From positions 310,001 through 374,000 of the forward strand of contig JADKKR010000005.1 in NCBI GenBank assembly GCA_016720395.1: 64,000 bases of DNA, written 5' to 3'. The stretch comes from Geobacteraceae bacterium. GTDB lineage: Bacteria > Desulfobacterota > Desulfuromonadia > Geobacterales > Pseudopelobacteraceae. This document shows, piece after piece, positions 53,830-62,202 of the stretch (position 1 is the first letter of the stretch; every line of letters starts with the position of its first letter). The notes under the pieces were generated by a model that saw nothing but the letters and a program-made list of their open reading frames with translations, made no database searches and was not told the origin of the DNA. The translations under genes and the position numbers were made by a program.

Positions 53830-54861
53830 ATGCTTGTAAAAGAATTTGACTACCACCTCCCTGCAGAGCTGATAGCCCGCTACCCGGCTCCGGAGCGGGA
53901 TGCATCCCGGCTGCTGCTGCTTGATCGGAACTCGAAGCGAATCTGTGAGAGTCGCTTCAGGCATCTCTCCGAATATCTCGAGTCCGGCGACCTGCTGGTA
54001 ATGAATGATACGCGGGTGCTGCCGGCACGTCTTTTTGGCAGCAGGGAGACCGGAGGAAAGGCAGAGATCTTTCTTGTCCGGCGCACTGAAGATGCCGGTC
54101 GGCGCTGGGTATGCCTGCTGCGAGCCTCAAAGAAATTCCGCGATGGCCAGGTTATTCACCTTGCAGGCGGCATGAAGGCTACGGTGAGCTGCAGGGCGGA
54201 CGGCGAGTCATGGCTGGTTGAATTTGAAGGTCAGGAACCGTTTGAAGAGTGGCTGGAGCGTGAAGGGCACATACCGCTGCCGCCGTATCTGCAGCGAGAG
54301 GATGATGCTGATGATCGCGAGCGATATCAGACCGTTTTTTCGAGGAACCCGGGAGCTGTTGCTGCACCTACCGCCGGTCTGCACTTTACGACAGAGCTGT
54401 TGGCGGAGCTCGAGTCAAAGGGAATCAGAGTCGCCTACCTGACCCTCCACACCGGGCTGGGAACCTTTCAGCCGGTTCGCGTGGAACATATCGAGGACCA
54501 CCGGATTCATACCGAGCACTATGTTATTCCTGCTGCTACGGCAGAAGAGATCAGGGCTGCGAAGGCCCGCGGAAACCGGGTGGTTGCCGTTGGCACAACC
54601 ACAACCAGGACGCTTGAATATGCCGCAGACAGCGATGGGAACGTACCTGCCGGTTCCGGAGAAGCCGACATATTCATTATCCCCGGCTACCGGTTCAAGG
54701 TTGTGGATGCCATGATAACAAACTTTCACCTGCCGGAGTCAACGCTGCTTATGCTTGTTTCCGCCTTTGCCGGACATGGGTACGTAATGGCAGCCTATCG
54801 TGAGGCGGTCATCCGCGGTTTCAGGTTTTACAGCTATGGCGATGCCATGCTGATCGGATAA
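53830..54861 (+). CDS. queA: S-adenosylmethionine:tRNA ribosyltransferase-isomerase
   Basis: 343 residues, the usual QueA length, with family blocks FDYHLPAELIARYP at the start, VMNDTRVLPARL near residue 56, AAPTAGLHFT near residue 178 and the C-terminal NFHLPESTLLMLVSAF. It transfers the ribosyl part of SAM to preQ1 in tRNA to form epoxyqueuosine. It is followed by tgt after eight bases, the usual queA-tgt-yajC-secDF order. Confidence 0.97.
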   Translation: MLVKEFDYHLPAELIARYPAPERDASRLLLLDRNSKRICESRFRHLSEYLESGDLLVMNDTRVLPARLFGSRETGGKAEIFLVRRTEDAGRRWVCLLRASKKFRDGQVIHLAGGMKATVSCRADGESWLVEFEGQEPFEEWLEREGHIPLPPYLQREDDADDRERYQTVFSRNPGAVAAPTAGLHFTTELLAELESKGIRVAYLTLHTGLGTFQPVRVEHIEDHRIHTEHYVIPAATAEEIRAAKARGNRVVAVGTTTTRTLEYAADSDGNVPAGSGEADIFIIPGYRFKVVDAMITNFHLPESTLLMLVSAFAGHGYVMAAYREAVIRGFRFYSYGDAMLIG

Positions 54862-54869
54862 GGGGTTGC

Positions 54870-56000
54870 GTGTCAGCTAACTTCAGCATAGTGCACAAGG
54901 ATACATCCTGCGGTGCACGACTCGGTTCTTTGAAAACTCTTCACGGTTGTATTGAAACTCCCATATTTATGCCGGTGGGGACCAACGCAACCGTCAAGGC
55001 CATGACACCTGAAGACCTTCTGGCGGTCAATGCCCGGATCATCCTGGCGAATACGTACCACCTGTATCTGCGCCCCGGCCATCGCCTGATAGAGCAGCTG
55101 GGCGGACTGCATCGCTTCATGAACTGGGAACGTCCTATTCTGACGGACAGTGGCGGATTTCAGGTCTTCAGCCTCGGTGAACTGCGCAAGATCAGTGAGG
55201 AAGGCGTCAGGTTCCAGTCTCATATAGACGGTTCCCGTCATTTTCTTACGCCGGAGCTGGCGGTGCAGATTCAGGAGTCGCTGGGAGCCGACATTATCAT
55301 GTGCTTTGATGAGTGTCCTCCGGCTTCGGCCGACTACGAGTACGTCAGGCGATCACTGGAGCTTACCACGCGCTGGGCGCAACGCTGCAAGGATGTACAC
55401 CAACGGGAAGGCCAGCAGCTCTTCGGCATCATTCAGGGGGGGATGCACTACGACCTTCGGGCCCGCAGTTTAGATGATATCTGTTCGATAGGCTTTGACG
55501 GGTACGCGCTCGGAGGGCTTTCCGTCGGTGAAGAAAAGGAGCAGATGTACGGTGTCATGGAATCCTGTGCTCCGTTGATGCCGCAGGACTCACCGCGCTA
55601 TATCATGGGAATCGGGGCCCCTGAGGACCTGCTCGAGGCGGTCTGGCACGGGTATGACATGTTCGACTGTGTCATGCCGACCCGTAATGCACGTAACGGT
55701 ATGCTCTTTTCCAGTCAGGGCCGGATCAATATCAAGGCCAAGATTTATGAGGAAGACGGGGGGCCGCTTGATCCGGAATGCGGCTGCCATGTCTGCCGCA
55801 CCTATTCCCGGGCCTATCTCCGCCACCTCTACCGGGCAGGTGAGATCCTGGCGTCGCAGCTGAATACGTATCACAACCTGTATTATTTTCTTGATCTTAT
55901 GCGTCAGTCACGAGAGGCCATCAGAGACAATCGCTTCACAGAATTCCGCAGGGATTTTTTAGTACGTCAATCACAAAACCAGAGTATCAAAGGGGGGTAG
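54870..56000 (+). CDS. tgt: queuine tRNA-ribosyltransferase
   Basis: 376 residues from GTG 54870, with AGGGG upstream. Active-site blocks: DSGGFQVFSLG near residue 90, IIQGGMHYD near 188, and the C-terminal zinc site CGCHVCRTYSRAYLRHL. It exchanges guanine at position 34 for preQ1 in tRNAs with GUN anticodons. Part of the queA-tgt-yajC-secDF operon. Confidence 0.97.
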   Translation: MSANFSIVHKDTSCGARLGSLKTLHGCIETPIFMPVGTNATVKAMTPEDLLAVNARIILANTYHLYLRPGHRLIEQLGGLHRFMNWERPILTDSGGFQVFSLGELRKISEEGVRFQSHIDGSRHFLTPELAVQIQESLGADIIMCFDECPPASADYEYVRRSLELTTRWAQRCKDVHQREGQQLFGIIQGGMHYDLRARSLDDICSIGFDGYALGGLSVGEEKEQMYGVMESCAPLMPQDSPRYIMGIGAPEDLLEAVWHGYDMFDCVMPTRNARNGMLFSSQGRINIKAKIYEEDGGPLDPECGCHVCRTYSRAYLRHLYRAGEILASQLNTYHNLYYFLDLMRQSREAIRDNRFTEFRRDFLVRQSQNQSIKGG

Positions 56001-56004
56001 TTAC

Positions 56005-56328
56005 ATGTTTGGATTAGCTTTTGCGATGGGTGGGGCTCCCGGCGGGGCTGCAGGACCGGCCGGAGGAATGGCGGCATTTCAGCAGGTGATTCCGCTGGTG
56101 TTCATGTTTGCCATCTTCTATTTTCTCCTGATCCGTCCGCAGCAGAAAAAGGCCAAAGAGCACAAGGCGCTTCTCGAGGCCATCAAGAAGGGTGACAATG
56201 TTATCACAGCCGGTGGTGTGCATGGCAAGATAACCGCTGTCGATGACAGTATCGTGACCCTTGAGATTGCCACAGGCGTCAATATCAAGATCATCAAGAG
56301 TTATATCGCTGCTGTAAAGAAAGATTAG
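56005..56328 (+). CDS. yajC: preprotein translocase subunit YajC
   Basis: 107 residues with one membrane helix (about residues 28-47, MFAIFYFLLIRPQQKKAKEH in part) and the cytoplasmic tail (GDNVITAGGVHGKI) of YajC. It associates with SecDF in the Sec holo-translocon. The gene lies four bases after tgt. The N-terminus is Gly/Ala-rich. Confidence 0.95.
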   Translation: MFGLAFAMGGAPGGAAGPAGGMAAFQQVIPLVFMFAIFYFLLIRPQQKKAKEHKALLEAIKKGDNVITAGGVHGKITAVDDSIVTLEIATGVNIKIIKSYIAAVKKD

Positions 56329-56390
56329 AACTGACTGCTTTTTAAGAATAATTTAGTTGATTTAATTACTTTGAAGGGAGAACGAGCTTC

Positions 56391-57983
56391 ATGCCCAAAG
56401 GAACCGGATGGCGCATCAGCTTGATAGGAATTTTTGTCTTGCTGTCATTTCTTTACCTGACTCCGACACTGGTGACCACGTTGCCATCATGGTGGAAGGG
56501 TCTCTTACCAAAAGACAAGATTCATCTTGGTCTCGACCTGCAAGGCGGCACACACCTTGTGCTTGAGGTGGATACACAAAAGGCGGTTGAAGGGACGCTG
56601 GATATCGTCGCAACCGATCTGGAAGATACACTGAACAGCAAGAACCTGCGCTTCAAGCGGATCGTACGCAGCGGTTCTGACAAGGTTTCGGTTGTCCTCT
56701 ACGAAAAGGGAACGGCTGAATCAGTTCAGAAACTGGTCAAAGAAAAGTATCCGGGGTATGAACAGAGTCCCGCCCACGATGACGGCGGTTTTGTCGCCTT
56801 TGATCTGCGGGTGAATGATAAGGATGCCCAGGACCGCAAGGACAAGGCGGTCCAGCAGGCCCTGGAGACGATTCGCAACAGGATTGACCAGTTCGGTGTT
56901 TCCGAGCCGACTATCCAGCGCGAGGGGATCAAAAATATCGTCGTACAGCTTCCCGGTATCAAGGACCCCCAGCGGGCCATTGACCTGATCGGCAAAACCG
57001 CCCGACTGGAATTCAAGATGGTGCGGGAGGATATCGCCCCGACATCAGGGAGCATTCCTGAGGATGCCGAGCTTCTCAAGGAGCGCATTGTCGACCAGAC
57101 TACCGGAGCGGTCAGCGAGGTTCCCTATGTCCTTCAGAAGAAAGCCCTGATTACCGGCGACCTGCTGACCGATGCCCAGGTGCGTATCGATTCGCAGTTC
57201 AACCAGCCCTACGTGGCCATCGAATTCAATTCATTGGGCGCCAAGCTGTTCGACCAGGCGACGGCTGTAAATGTCGGCAAGCGTTTTGCGATTGTGCTGG
57301 ACAACAACATCTACTCTGCACCGGTCATCCGAGAACGCATCTCGGGCGGAAGTGCCCAGATCTCCGGCAGCTTCACCGAGAAGACCGCCGCCGACCTGGC
57401 CATCATCCTGCGTGCCGGCGCACTGCCGGCGCCGGTAAAGATCATCCAGAACGTGACCGTCGGACCATCCCTTGGACAGGACTCCATCAACAAGGGGCTG
57501 TATGCAGGCCTGATCGGTGTTCTGCTGGTTGTCGTGTTCATGGCCATCTATTACAAGCTGTCCGGTCTGGTGGCCAACTGGGGCATGGTACTGAATATGC
57601 TCTTCCTGATGGGGGCCCTGGCTGCCCTGGGTGCCACCCTGACACTGCCCGGCATTGCCGCTATTGTCCTCCTTATCGGTATGTCGGTTGATGCCAACGT
57701 CCTCATCTTCGAGCGCATCAGGGAGGAGCTCAAGCTGGGCAAAACCCCCAAGGCCGCTCTGGATGCAGGTTACGACAAGGCCTTCATGACCATCATGGAC
57801 TCGCATATCACCACGCTGATTACTGCGGCGGTGCTGTTCCAGTTCGGCACCGGTCCGGTCAAGGGCTTTGCCGTTTCACTCAGCCTGGGTGTCATGATCA
57901 ACCTGTTTACCTCGCTGATCGGCACCAAGGTGATATTCGATATTGCCCTTCACAAAGGCAACATCAAGAAAATGAGCATATAG
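56391..57983 (+). CDS. secD: protein translocase subunit SecD
   Basis: 530 residues. One N-terminal helix, the GLDLQGGTHLVLEVD block, a large periplasmic domain (about 35-340) and five C-terminal helices of the RND type. A LLIGMSVDANVLIFERIREE block near residue 430 carries the conserved acids. It uses the proton gradient to help secreted proteins leave SecYEG. The ATG follows AGGGAG. SecF follows after 14 bases. Confidence 0.97.
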   Translation: MPKGTGWRISLIGIFVLLSFLYLTPTLVTTLPSWWKGLLPKDKIHLGLDLQGGTHLVLEVDTQKAVEGTLDIVATDLEDTLNSKNLRFKRIVRSGSDKVSVVLYEKGTAESVQKLVKEKYPGYEQSPAHDDGGFVAFDLRVNDKDAQDRKDKAVQQALETIRNRIDQFGVSEPTIQREGIKNIVVQLPGIKDPQRAIDLIGKTARLEFKMVREDIAPTSGSIPEDAELLKERIVDQTTGAVSEVPYVLQKKALITGDLLTDAQVRIDSQFNQPYVAIEFNSLGAKLFDQATAVNVGKRFAIVLDNNIYSAPVIRERISGGSAQISGSFTEKTAADLAIILRAGALPAPVKIIQNVTVGPSLGQDSINKGLYAGLIGVLLVVVFMAIYYKLSGLVANWGMVLNMLFLMGALAALGATLTLPGIAAIVLLIGMSVDANVLIFERIREELKLGKTPKAALDAGYDKAFMTIMDSHITTLITAAVLFQFGTGPVKGFAVSLSLGVMINLFTSLIGTKVIFDIALHKGNIKKMSI

Positions 57984-57997
57984 GGGGAGCACCGTAC

Positions 57998-58918
57998 ATG
58001 GAACTACTCGGCAAGACCAACATAGATTTCATCGGCAAGCGTAACATTGCCTTTGTCATATCCGCAATCATCTCGATAGTCGGCATTGTCGGCATCATCC
58101 AGATCAGCCGCGGTGCCGCCAATATGGGAATTGACTTTTCCGGCGGCACCTCGATGCAGCTCAAGTTCACCAAGCCGCTGCCCATTGCCGATGCGCGGGC
58201 TGCGCTCTCCAAAAACGGCATTGCCAAGGCCGAGCTCCAGGAGATCAAGGACGGCAACAAGTTGCTGATCAAGATCGACAAGAACACCTCCCTGGCCCTG
58301 GGCAAGGCAGCAGAGGCGGTTCAGGCCGCCTTCAAGAAGGAGTTTGCCGACAATACCTTTATTGTCGACAGTTCTACCGAGATCGGTCCTTCGATCGGTG
58401 ACAAGCTGCGCCAGGACACCCTGGTGGCGGTATTCATCTCGCTGCTCGGTATCATCCTCTACGTTGCCTGGCGCTTTGACCTGAAGTTCGGTATCGGTGC
58501 CATTGTGGCTACGATGCATGACTGCCTGGCCATGATTGCGGTGTTCTACCTGATGAACAAAGAGATCAACCTGCTGTTCATCACCGCCGTTCTGACCATT
58601 GCCGGCTACTCGCTGACCGATACGGTGGTCGTCTTTGACCGGATTCGCGAGAACCTGCACAAGAACCTCAAAGGCGCCATGCACAACATCTTCAACCTGA
58701 GCATCAACGAGGTGCTCTCCCGGACGATCGTCACATCACTGACCACCTTCCTGGCAGCAGCATCGTTGTTTGTATTCGGCGGAGAGGTTATTCATGATTT
58801 TTCATTTGCGCTGGTTGTCGGTATCCTGGTAGCGACGTATTCATCCGTATTCGTTGCCAGCCCGATCGTGGTGATTCTTGAGAACCGTGCCCTGGTAAAA
58901 CAGGGTGAAAAGGCATAA
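57998..58918 (+). CDS. secF: protein translocase subunit SecF
   Basis: 306 residues. First helix about 18-37, the GIDFSGGTSMQLKF block, a periplasmic domain, then five helices with TIAGYSLTDTVVVFDRIREN near residue 200. It forms the SecDF pair with the upstream product. The ribosome site GGGGGAG precedes the ATG. Confidence 0.97.
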   Translation: MELLGKTNIDFIGKRNIAFVISAIISIVGIVGIIQISRGAANMGIDFSGGTSMQLKFTKPLPIADARAALSKNGIAKAELQEIKDGNKLLIKIDKNTSLALGKAAEAVQAAFKKEFADNTFIVDSSTEIGPSIGDKLRQDTLVAVFISLLGIILYVAWRFDLKFGIGAIVATMHDCLAMIAVFYLMNKEINLLFITAVLTIAGYSLTDTVVVFDRIRENLHKNLKGAMHNIFNLSINEVLSRTIVTSLTTFLAAASLFVFGGEVIHDFSFALVVGILVATYSSVFVASPIVVILENRALVKQGEKA

Positions 58919-58950
58919 CAGGAAGTCAAGTCCACTCAAGGAGAGGTCCG

Positions 58951-59523
58951 TTGAAAAAAGAATCCATTTTAATTGCTGCGGTAGCATTAATTGTCGGTTT
59001 GCTGGGTGGCTTTCTGGTTTTCAGCATCAGTTCGGTCGGTAAGAATCAGCAGCCTGCTGCCATGATACCGGTTGGATCCGGGTCACCGACTGACTATGCC
59101 AGTCGCATTGTCGAAGCGGAAAAGATTGTAGCCAAAGATCCCAAGAACCTCAACGCCTGGTTGTCGCTCGGCAATGATTACTTTGACACGGAACAGGCCC
59201 AGAAGTCGATTCATGCCTATGGCAAAGTCCTGGAAATCGAGCCGAACAACCCGAATGTCCTGACAGACCAAGGGGTCATGTACCGTAAGGTCGGATGGTA
59301 TGACAAGGCGCTCGAGAATTTCGAGAAAGCGCAGAAGCTGGATCCGAAGCATCTGCAGAGTCTTTACAATATCGGTGTCGTTTATGCGGTTGACCTGAAA
59401 CAGCCCGAAAAGTCAGGTCCGATCTGGAAAAGATATCTTCAGCTGGACCCTAACAGCCCGACCGCCATGCAGATCAAGAGCATGATGCTGTCACCGCCTC
59501 CGACACAGCCAGCCACCAAATAG
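58951..59523 (+). CDS. membrane-anchored TPR protein
   Basis: 190 residues from TTG 58951, with GGAGAGG four bases upstream. One hydrophobic N-terminal helix (about 6-28), a short linker and two to three tetratricopeptide repeats (AYGKVLEIEPNNPNVL, NFEKAQKLDPKHLQSL). It probably acts as a periplasmic or membrane scaffold; the partner is unknown. It follows secF and ends in a terminator. Confidence 0.85.
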   Translation: MKKESILIAAVALIVGLLGGFLVFSISSVGKNQQPAAMIPVGSGSPTDYASRIVEAEKIVAKDPKNLNAWLSLGNDYFDTEQAQKSIHAYGKVLEIEPNNPNVLTDQGVMYRKVGWYDKALENFEKAQKLDPKHLQSLYNIGVVYAVDLKQPEKSGPIWKRYLQLDPNSPTAMQIKSMMLSPPPTQPATK

Positions 59524-59528
59524 ACGTA

Positions 59529-59560
59529 AAAATCCCCCGCTGGTCGGGGGATTTTTTTTA
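59529..59560 (+). terminator. rho-independent terminator of the secDF-TPR operon
   Basis: AATCCCCCG (59531-59539) and CGGGGGATT (59545-59553) pair perfectly and run into eight Ts. Confidence 0.92.
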
Positions 59561-59588
59561 TCGTGCTTCAGAGATGCAACGGAGATCA

Positions 59589-61298
59589 ATGAATAAAAAG
59601 TGGGAGTTGAAAGATTCGTTCAATGCCGGCAAGGTAGCAGCAGTTAAGGGACTGCAGGTTCATCCGCTTGTTGTGAGCATACTTGCTGTCCGGGGCTGCG
59701 TAACAGTTGAAGACGTCATCACATTTCTCAACCCGTCGCTGTCGGATATGCTGGACCCAGCACTCCTGTGCGGCATGGACAGTGCTGTTTCAAGGCTTTT
59801 GGCGGCCCGGAGTTCCGGAGAGAAGATCTGCGTTTATGGTGATTATGACGTGGACGGGATAACCGGCACCGCCCTGCTGGTCTCTTTCCTGCGTGCTACG
59901 GGCTGGAACTGCTCATATTTCATCCCCAATCGCTTTGATGACGGCTATGGTCTTAATTCTGCGTCGATCGAATCGATCATCGGGCTCGGTGTAACACTGA
60001 TCGTTTCAGTGGATTGCGGCATCACTGCAGTGGATGAGGCACTCCTCTGCCGCCGCCGGGGTGTCGGCCTGATCATTGTCGATCATCATGCACCTCAAGA
60101 GGTTCTGCCGGATGCCTGTGCAGTCCTGAATCCGCTGCAGACGGGGTGCGATTATCCTTTCAAGTCGCTGGCCGGCGTGGGTGTGGCCTTTAATCTGCTG
60201 GTTGCCCTGCGCTCTGCATTGCGGCACGCGGGAGCCTTCGAGGGTCGCCCAGTACCTGATCTCAGGAAATGGCTCGATCTGGTTGCGCTGGGCACTATTG
60301 CCGATGTTGTGCCGCTGACCGGCCAGAACAGGATTTATGCCTATTATGGACTCAAGCAGATGGCAGAGCCTTCTCGGCCCGGCCTGTCAGCGCTTAAGCG
60401 TGTTGCGGGCATCAAGGACGGACCGGTAAGCTGCGGCCAGGTAGGCTTCCGGCTTGCGCCACGCCTGAACGCCGCCGGCCGCATGGAGAGCGCTGTCCCC
60501 GGCGTTGACCTGCTGATGAGTGACAGTCCTGAAGAATCCCTGCAGATTGCAGTTGAACTCGATACCGCCAATGCGGAGCGGCAGGCCGTGGAACGACGGA
60601 TCTTTGACGATGCGGTTGCCATGGTCGAATCTTGCGGGCGCTATCCCGAAATCTTCAGCATCGTACTGGCGTCTGACCAGTGGCATCAGGGAGTTATCGG
60701 AATCGTTGCATCGCGTCTCGTTGAGCGCTATCATCGTCCGACGATACTGATCGCCCTGACGGAGGACGGTCAGGGCAAGGGTTCCGGCCGCAGCATTCCG
60801 GGATTTCATCTGCTGGACGCTCTCACGGCCTGTTCACAGCATCTGGCCCGTTTCGGAGGGCACCGTTATGCTGCCGGTCTCGGCCTGACGGAGAGTGAGG
60901 TGCCCGCCTTCGCCAAGGCTTTTGAGGCAGCAGCGGCGCGAACTCTTACCGGGAGCGACCTTGTGCCCCGCCTGACAATTGACTTCGAAGTTTTACCGGG
61001 AGATGTCACCAAAGAGCTGGCACTGGGGCTGAAGCTGCTTGAACCTTTCGGGATGGGCAACCCCGAGCCGCTCTTGCTACTGCGAAGGATGACGGTCGTG
61101 GAGCGAAGGACTGTGGGAGAGGGTCATCTGCGCCTGCGCCTGAAAAGGGACGGATTCTCGTTTGTCGCCATAGCCTTCAATCTGGCTGACCGTGAGGTGT
61201 CCGGATCGATCGACGTGGTTTTTTATCCTGAAATGAATGAATGGAACGGTTCTTCCACCCTGCAACTGCGGGTGAAAGACCTGAGGACAGCGGAGTGA
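59589..61298 (+). CDS. recJ: single-stranded-DNA-specific exonuclease RecJ
   Basis: 569 residues from ATG 59589, chosen for the GGAG four bases upstream (ATG 59574 is an earlier in-frame option). The DHH family motifs are present: DYDVDGITG near residue 84, VDCGIT and VDHHAP, and GGHRYAAGLGL in the DHHA1 part. RecJ degrades single-stranded DNA 5' to 3' in recombination and mismatch repair. A C-terminal OB-fold follows. It runs almost into the next gene. Confidence 0.95.
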   Translation: MNKKWELKDSFNAGKVAAVKGLQVHPLVVSILAVRGCVTVEDVITFLNPSLSDMLDPALLCGMDSAVSRLLAARSSGEKICVYGDYDVDGITGTALLVSFLRATGWNCSYFIPNRFDDGYGLNSASIESIIGLGVTLIVSVDCGITAVDEALLCRRRGVGLIIVDHHAPQEVLPDACAVLNPLQTGCDYPFKSLAGVGVAFNLLVALRSALRHAGAFEGRPVPDLRKWLDLVALGTIADVVPLTGQNRIYAYYGLKQMAEPSRPGLSALKRVAGIKDGPVSCGQVGFRLAPRLNAAGRMESAVPGVDLLMSDSPEESLQIAVELDTANAERQAVERRIFDDAVAMVESCGRYPEIFSIVLASDQWHQGVIGIVASRLVERYHRPTILIALTEDGQGKGSGRSIPGFHLLDALTACSQHLARFGGHRYAAGLGLTESEVPAFAKAFEAAAARTLTGSDLVPRLTIDFEVLPGDVTKELALGLKLLEPFGMGNPEPLLLLRRMTVVERRTVGEGHLRLRLKRDGFSFVAIAFNLADREVSGSIDVVFYPEMNEWNGSSTLQLRVKDLRTAE

Positions 61299-61300
61299 TC

Positions 61301-62200
61301 ATGCAGCGAAACGAACGATTCGACAGTGCCGACAGGATCGTAAAGATCGGTTTCTGGATCAATGCTGTTTTGATGATCTTTAAGTTGGCAGCCGGCTACT
61401 GGGGCCATTCGGAAGCGGTCTTCGCCGATGGTATCGAGAGTGCCTGTGATTTCGTGGCCATCTTCTCCACGATGGTGGCTCTGAAGCTCGGGCGTAAGCC
61501 GTTTGACGAAAAACATCCCTATGGCCACGGCCGGGCGGAGAGTCTGTCCGCACTGCTGGTGTCGATGGTGATTCTGGGAACCGGTGCCTGGATCCTGTAC
61601 AACTCGATCCACTCCGTCATTGACCGCAAGTTCCAGTCGCCGCAGATGATCGCTGTCGTGGCTGCCTTTCTCACCATCCTGATCAAGGAGTGGCTCTACC
61701 GTTTCACCCAGAAAACCGGTACGCTACTGGCGAGCCCCTCACTCCTTGCCATAGCCAAGGACCACCGCAAGGATGCCATCACCTCCATCTCGACGCTGGC
61801 CGGTGTCACCGGGGCCTGGTTCGGATTCGGCATCCTTGACCCGCTGGCGGCCGGGATCACGGCATTCTTCATCCTGCATATCGGCTACCAGACCTTCAGG
61901 GATGCCGCCCATGATCTGATGGACGGCAGTGCTCCGCCTGATTTTATTGCCGAGGTCACCCGTCTGGCAGAGAGTGTCGAGCGCGTGGAGCATGTTCACG
62001 ATATCCGCGGCCGCCGCACCGGGCAGTATATGGTCATAGATCTCAAGCTTGAGATGGACCCGTCCATGACGGTCAAAGAATCCCATGACATAGCCACCAG
62101 GGTCAAGAAACTGATCTTCGATGGTTTTCCCAATGTGGGCGATGTGATGATTCATATCAACCCCCACGATGAGGAGCATGAGGACCTGATACGCCTCTGA
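61301..62200 (+). CDS. cation diffusion facilitator family transporter
   Basis: 299 residues from ATG 61301, with GGAG six bases upstream. Six membrane helices; metal-site motifs ADGIESACD, HPYGHGRAESLSAL and AKDHRKDAITS; then a cytoplasmic C-terminal domain ending in HINPHDEEHEDL. It exports divalent metals (Zn, Fe, Mn or Co) by proton antiport; which metal is not readable. It lies between recJ and hrpB. Confidence 0.93.
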   Translation: MQRNERFDSADRIVKIGFWINAVLMIFKLAAGYWGHSEAVFADGIESACDFVAIFSTMVALKLGRKPFDEKHPYGHGRAESLSALLVSMVILGTGAWILYNSIHSVIDRKFQSPQMIAVVAAFLTILIKEWLYRFTQKTGTLLASPSLLAIAKDHRKDAITSISTLAGVTGAWFGFGILDPLAAGITAFFILHIGYQTFRDAAHDLMDGSAPPDFIAEVTRLAESVERVEHVHDIRGRRTGQYMVIDLKLEMDPSMTVKESHDIATRVKKLIFDGFPNVGDVMIHINPHDEEHEDLIRL

Positions 62201-62202
62201 CC